Positions 60,215-64,000 of a DNA stretch of 64,000 nucleotides are shown here, piece after piece; the first letter of the stretch is position 1; every line of letters starts with the position of its first letter. Under the pieces are notes generated by a model. That model saw nothing but the letters and a program-made list of their open reading frames with translations. It ran no database searches and was not told where the DNA came from. The DNA is from Undaria pinnatifida. Lineage: Eukaryota; Sar; Phaeophyceae; Laminariales; Alariaceae. The stretch spans positions 10,635,219-10,699,218 of the forward strand of contig JABAKD010000014.1 in NCBI GenBank assembly GCA_012845835.1. Direction: 5' to 3'. The translations under genes were made by a program, and so were the position numbers.

Positions 60215-60420
60215 TTTCCAGCTTGACTCGTAAGAGGTTTACCCCCAGCGACCGTATGACAAGCCCTGGTCACAGTTGTCTTTCCTTTTCCGCCCGGTGC
60301 GTGCCTTCATTCTTATCGCGCATAGGTTCAGCGTTCCCACTCTTCGGCGTTTTATGCTCGTCGATTTGCATCGAATTTTCGCCAACTCGCGCTCTCGGCA
60401 TTTCGGCCTGTCAATTTGTA
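60215..60420 (+). repeat. Dispersed repeat E, copy 5 (longest)
   Basis: Contains CAAGCCCTGGTCACAGTTGTC, CGGTGCGTGCCTTCATTCTTA and TGCTCGTCGATTTGCATCGA, collinear with copy 1. Confidence 0.65.
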
Positions 60421-60449
60421 AGACAGAGTCCAATGCGGGGTTTCAACCT

Positions 60450-60562
60450 GTGACGTCGACCTCATGACGTCGATCTGATGATGTCGACCTCATGACGTCG
60501 ACCTCATGACGGCGACCTCATGACGTCGACCTCATGACGTCAACGTCATGACGTCGACCTCA
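60450..60562. repeat. 14-15-bp repeat with CRE-like palindromes
   Basis: About seven copies of CTCATGACGTCGAC(C). They include TGACGTCG and TGACGTCA, the core bound by bZIP factors in many eukaryotes. Regulatory use is speculative. Confidence 0.85.
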
Positions 60563-60824
60563 GACGCATGCTGCGGTAAGGGTGCACCATTTTTTTTCGG
60601 AGGCTCTTAACCTCTTGAGTTCTCTCTTCCTACACACCTCACCCAATAACTTGTTTATGGGGTGAATTTAACATGAACCCCGCTGACCAAAGCCATGGCC
60701 TAGCCATAAAACAAATTTCTTTTTGCAAGACAAGAATGAGACTCCGACCATTTGGGGCTAAGGAGCGCCGTCATTCAGAAGATGTATTTTTGTCGAAAGT
60801 GCTACCTCTACCGTAGCACGCGTC
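60563..60824. mobile_element. Family B inverted-repeat element, copy 3
   Basis: Ends GACGCATGCTGCGGTAAGGG and CCTCTACCGTAGCACGCGTC; it follows the 14-15-bp repeat directly. Confidence 0.75.
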
Positions 60825-63800
60825 CTCGATACTTACGGGGCTTACTATTGAGCCACCGGGATTACTGCTATGATCCCCCTGAAAAAGACTGCTGATTTAG
60901 GCCGCACATCTCGATCATTTTTATACCTTTGCGCCCGATCAGGTGCAGCTGTGAGATCGAGGATTTCCTCAAAACTCATATTTGCAAGCTGTGTGCGATA
61001 CTCCGATTATTGTTGCCATTATATTTGCCCTCCGACAACATAGCGTAGACGCCGTTCCGGTATAAATCGACTATATTTACGTAAAGCAGTAGTGTCTCTC
61101 CTATGACCCTCGGCCAACCTTTTCCCAATGTTCCTGCCCCACATATTTTCATTTTAGCCAATACCGGTACCCCGGTAGTCTAGCCTATTCCTCGTCAATG
61201 TTCCAAACCCAAGCTACTGGCCGCAGTCCTCCGTCTTCTTCTTCCATTGGCGGTCAGCGCCTCAGGGCTAGTTTGTTTCTACATGTGGCTAGTTTGTACC
61301 TGTGCACTAGGCACGAATTCGATTTACTCGTCGTATCGCTAGGATACCTGCTGGAAAGCTATTTGCTAGGTCCTGGAGTTGTTAATCGGGTTGCACTTTC
61401 TCAAAGTGAGTTAGGTTGAGGGATAGAGCTGCTCAAGTGACCGCCCTGAGAGAACTCAGGTGCACCTCTGCCATACTATTAGTAGCATGTGTCTGATCAT
61501 TGCGGGGCGTGAGTGATACATCGAGCCGATGAGGGAGGGAGAAAAGGAGGGGAACAACTGTGGTTGACATTTTTGCGTGCATGGAGAAGAACTTAAAAAG
61601 GTTCACGCGCTGTAGACTCAACTACAAACAGACACAGGGCACCAAAAAGGAGCTGAAACTTCGTGAGGGTCGGACAGATGGTTAATGGAGGGAATGCTTG
61701 CGTCGTACGGAGGCCAGGACCGAGAACAAAAATACGAGGGGGTTCTTCCAGGAGTGAGCTGCCGATGAAACGGACGTGAACGAACGAACGAGCACGCTTT
61801 TGGAACACTGGTGTAAATAATGCTGCACGGTACATTTTCCGGAGCAATGCTCCGCTAATTGTGCTTTCGAGGCTACGCCCTTCTGAAGGACTCTTCGGTT
61901 CTGTGTCCCTTTAACCCCTGAAGCGAAAACGGGGTTAGCCGCCCTACCGTAGCTCGAGCCGTTCATTGTCATCGTGCTAACTAATGTGACGAACAATTAC
62001 GACGCCGGCATGAAAACATGGACAATAAAAGAAAATGGCCTCAAACCGCCAAATGAATGATGACGCTGCTGCTGCTGCTGCTGTTCTCACATAACATGAA
62101 CTCAAGGCTATCTAGTCCATGGTATTGCACCACGTGGGCTCTACTATCTCTGGCCTGGAACAAAATGAAGTAAAGGATAGATTTGCCGGTAGACGAATTA
62201 ACGGTCTCCGTAGATGTAGGTACCGGCATATCGCGGTTTACTGTAATAGATAATTAGGCACGTTTATATCGGGGTCTGGGGAGAGGTTTGGGGGTAGACG
62301 AGCGCAAAACTGGCGCTGCTTTTCCTCCTTCACTGCTGTTGAGAGCAGGCATCACGAGTAAGTTAGCAAGACCGAGTCGAGCACAAGCGAGTCGGGGTTC
62401 TTGCTGGGAGTGTCAGCAGATTGAGGTAGTCACCGGGTGGCCAACTCAGCGAGAAGTCTGTGCTTCTCCCTTCTTCCTCTCCCTCTTCATTTTTAAGAAA
62501 ACAAAACAGAACATACACAAATAACTGAAGCAAAATCATAAATTTAAGACAAGGCATTGTACCTTGTATAATAGGGGTGTGTGCGAACATTGAAACCCTT
62601 ATTCCACTAACACGAATACGAGATAGGTTATGCAAATGCAGGCCCATGCCTTTAGTCTAATGTTTATTCTTTTACTCGCGTAAAATTACGAGTAGAACTC
62701 GCACATACTATCGGAGCCCCCTGTGACTTCTTCGTGAAAGACGTTGCTGCGCCAGTACCATAACTTCCGCCCACGTACTACTGGTACTACCAGTACTACT
62801 ATCAGTATGTACTATACTGCCAGTATGAGTATACTATCACACCAGTATTCGAAATGAACATGACATGCACCCCAAAATCGGAGGCTGCCCCAGCCGGCAA
62901 CTTTCATACATAAGACACGATTGATATTATTTATGAAAAGCAGGGAAAAAATACCGGGTAGTCGTAGGTATACTCTGTTTTGCCAACGAGTACTTTAGTA
63001 TACAGCAGCAGCAAGGCAATCGATGCGTCCTTGGGCACGCAGAGTCCAGAGTCTCACAACGCAACTTCCATCAGGGCCCGTCGTGGAACTTTAGACTTCT
63101 ACAGTGAGTGCACGAAATCGAGCCCCCATCTATCTATCTTTCTCTGACCCTTTCACTGAGCCTCTTGTTGTTGGTCATCAGGGGATAGGGTATAGGTTAT
63201 CCCCGGGTTTCCTACGTGAACATAGGCTTATCAAGGGACAACCGCCGGGTTTCCTACGCGACCATGGGCACTGGCACTACTTCTACAGTACGGTTGGCTA
63301 ATAGTCGTTGGGGAAAAGCGGGCGGTCAGGGGGGCGTCTGACATGCCATATTATACGTGTATACCAACCAAACTTTATTGGCATTTTTTCGTTCTACATT
63401 TTTTTTGCGATTCGAGCGGGCAATCCTAAACAGCAACCAGTGCTATACAACGAATATCACCCCCAAGAGTGGGATGCATCGCGCCCACACAGCCAAACAG
63501 AAGGAAGTGTTCTAACGCATCGCCAGACAGAGCGACGAATATTTACCGCCTACTACCAACTACTACTAACCACTGCGAAACCCGACGAGCCGGGGATAAA
63601 AAACCAAGCACTCGTCCGTCTTAAGCCGCGAAAAAAGTGAGCAAACCCCGAAGACGAGGGTGACACTTATTCGCACACGGGGTATGCAAATAAACGTCTA
63701 GACGAGGAGCCAAAAGACAACACACACCAACACCCAGCCAAGCCAAAACGCTGCTCAAAGCGCAAGTAGGACTCAAGTTTTTCCGGTGTGTGGTGCGTTA

Positions 63801-64000
63801 CACGGTAAATGAGCTCGACGGTGCTGGATATACTGCTGCACTTATAGCCTACATGGGCGAAGCTCTAAAGATATTTCAAGCCCGCAAAAAGAAAAAATAT
63901 TATGCAGACGAAAGACGTGAACACCGTATGCAGTTTTGTGCGAGCTGTCATTGTTCACAAAACCACGCTGGCACCTGAACCAATACCATCCGTACACGAC
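60825..64000. other. Right end: no gene I can support
   Basis: Contains a minus-strand piece (61028-61074) about 80 % like 37928-37974, a short GCT run near 62062-62080, a TACCAGTACTA-type repeat at 62770-62850 and two unassigned plus ORFs: 63421-63640 (ends TAYYQLLLTTAKPDEPG...) and 63790-63978 (ALIAYMGEALKIFQARKKKK). Either might be an exon of a neighbouring gene, but neither shows a domain. Confidence 0.35.

Noticed and set aside
63421-63640. Similarity of YYQLLLTTAKPDEPG to exon 15 (FYHLLLTATCSPNKE)
   Set aside because: Too short and the DNA around it does not align; a second gene copy cannot be claimed.

Overview
The window is eukaryotic nuclear DNA. Coding sequence is broken by GT-AG introns, and most of the rest is transposon debris, minisatellites and tandem duplications. 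The gene architecture (very large introns; a protein with IQ, WW and ankyrin modules) suggests a stramenopile, perhaps a brown alga. That placement is an inference; no marker gene is present.

Left end, 1-5.5 kb, minus strand: an autonomous Helitron-type rolling-circle transposon that runs off the left edge. It has a three-exon Rep (HUH) gene and, upstream, a two-exon OTU-type cysteine protease gene. Next is a 344-bp tandem array (5.56-6.75 kb), then a lone first exon of an FAD-dependent aromatic-ring-type monooxygenase (6.94-7.50 kb, minus). The stretch 7.5-10.5 kb has no gene I recognise and holds a long TTG trinucleotide repeat.

Middle, about 10.5 or 15.8 kb to 58.3 kb, plus strand: one giant gene. 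I could chain 26 exons (15762-58276) in which every exon junction agrees in phase, giving 5,001 coding bases including the stop (1,666 residues) over 42.5 kb. Two further possible upstream exons (10505-10723 and 11656-11826) also fit in phase. In order the protein has an IQ calmodulin-binding motif, a long low-complexity region, a Cys/His segment, conserved-looking helical and globular exons, a WW domain and two C-terminal ankyrin repeats. Its function is unknown.

The introns of this gene are the main surprise. Many contain decayed partial copies of the neighbouring exon and its splice site. The clearest is an array of about ten copies of the start of exon 22 (46.2-47.2 kb). Others surround exons 4, 6, 8, 12, 13, 14, 15, 20, 25, 26 and 28. 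The introns also carry at least eight copies of one MITE family, three other short inverted-repeat families, a foldback element of about 1.4-1.9 kb, a 590-bp repeat present twice, and several satellites.

Right end, 58.3-64 kb: the 3' flank, a hAT-like short element, MITEs, a repeat of 14-15 bp rich in TGACGTCA-type palindromes, and no gene I can support. All splice sites are read by eye; no RNA evidence or database search was available.
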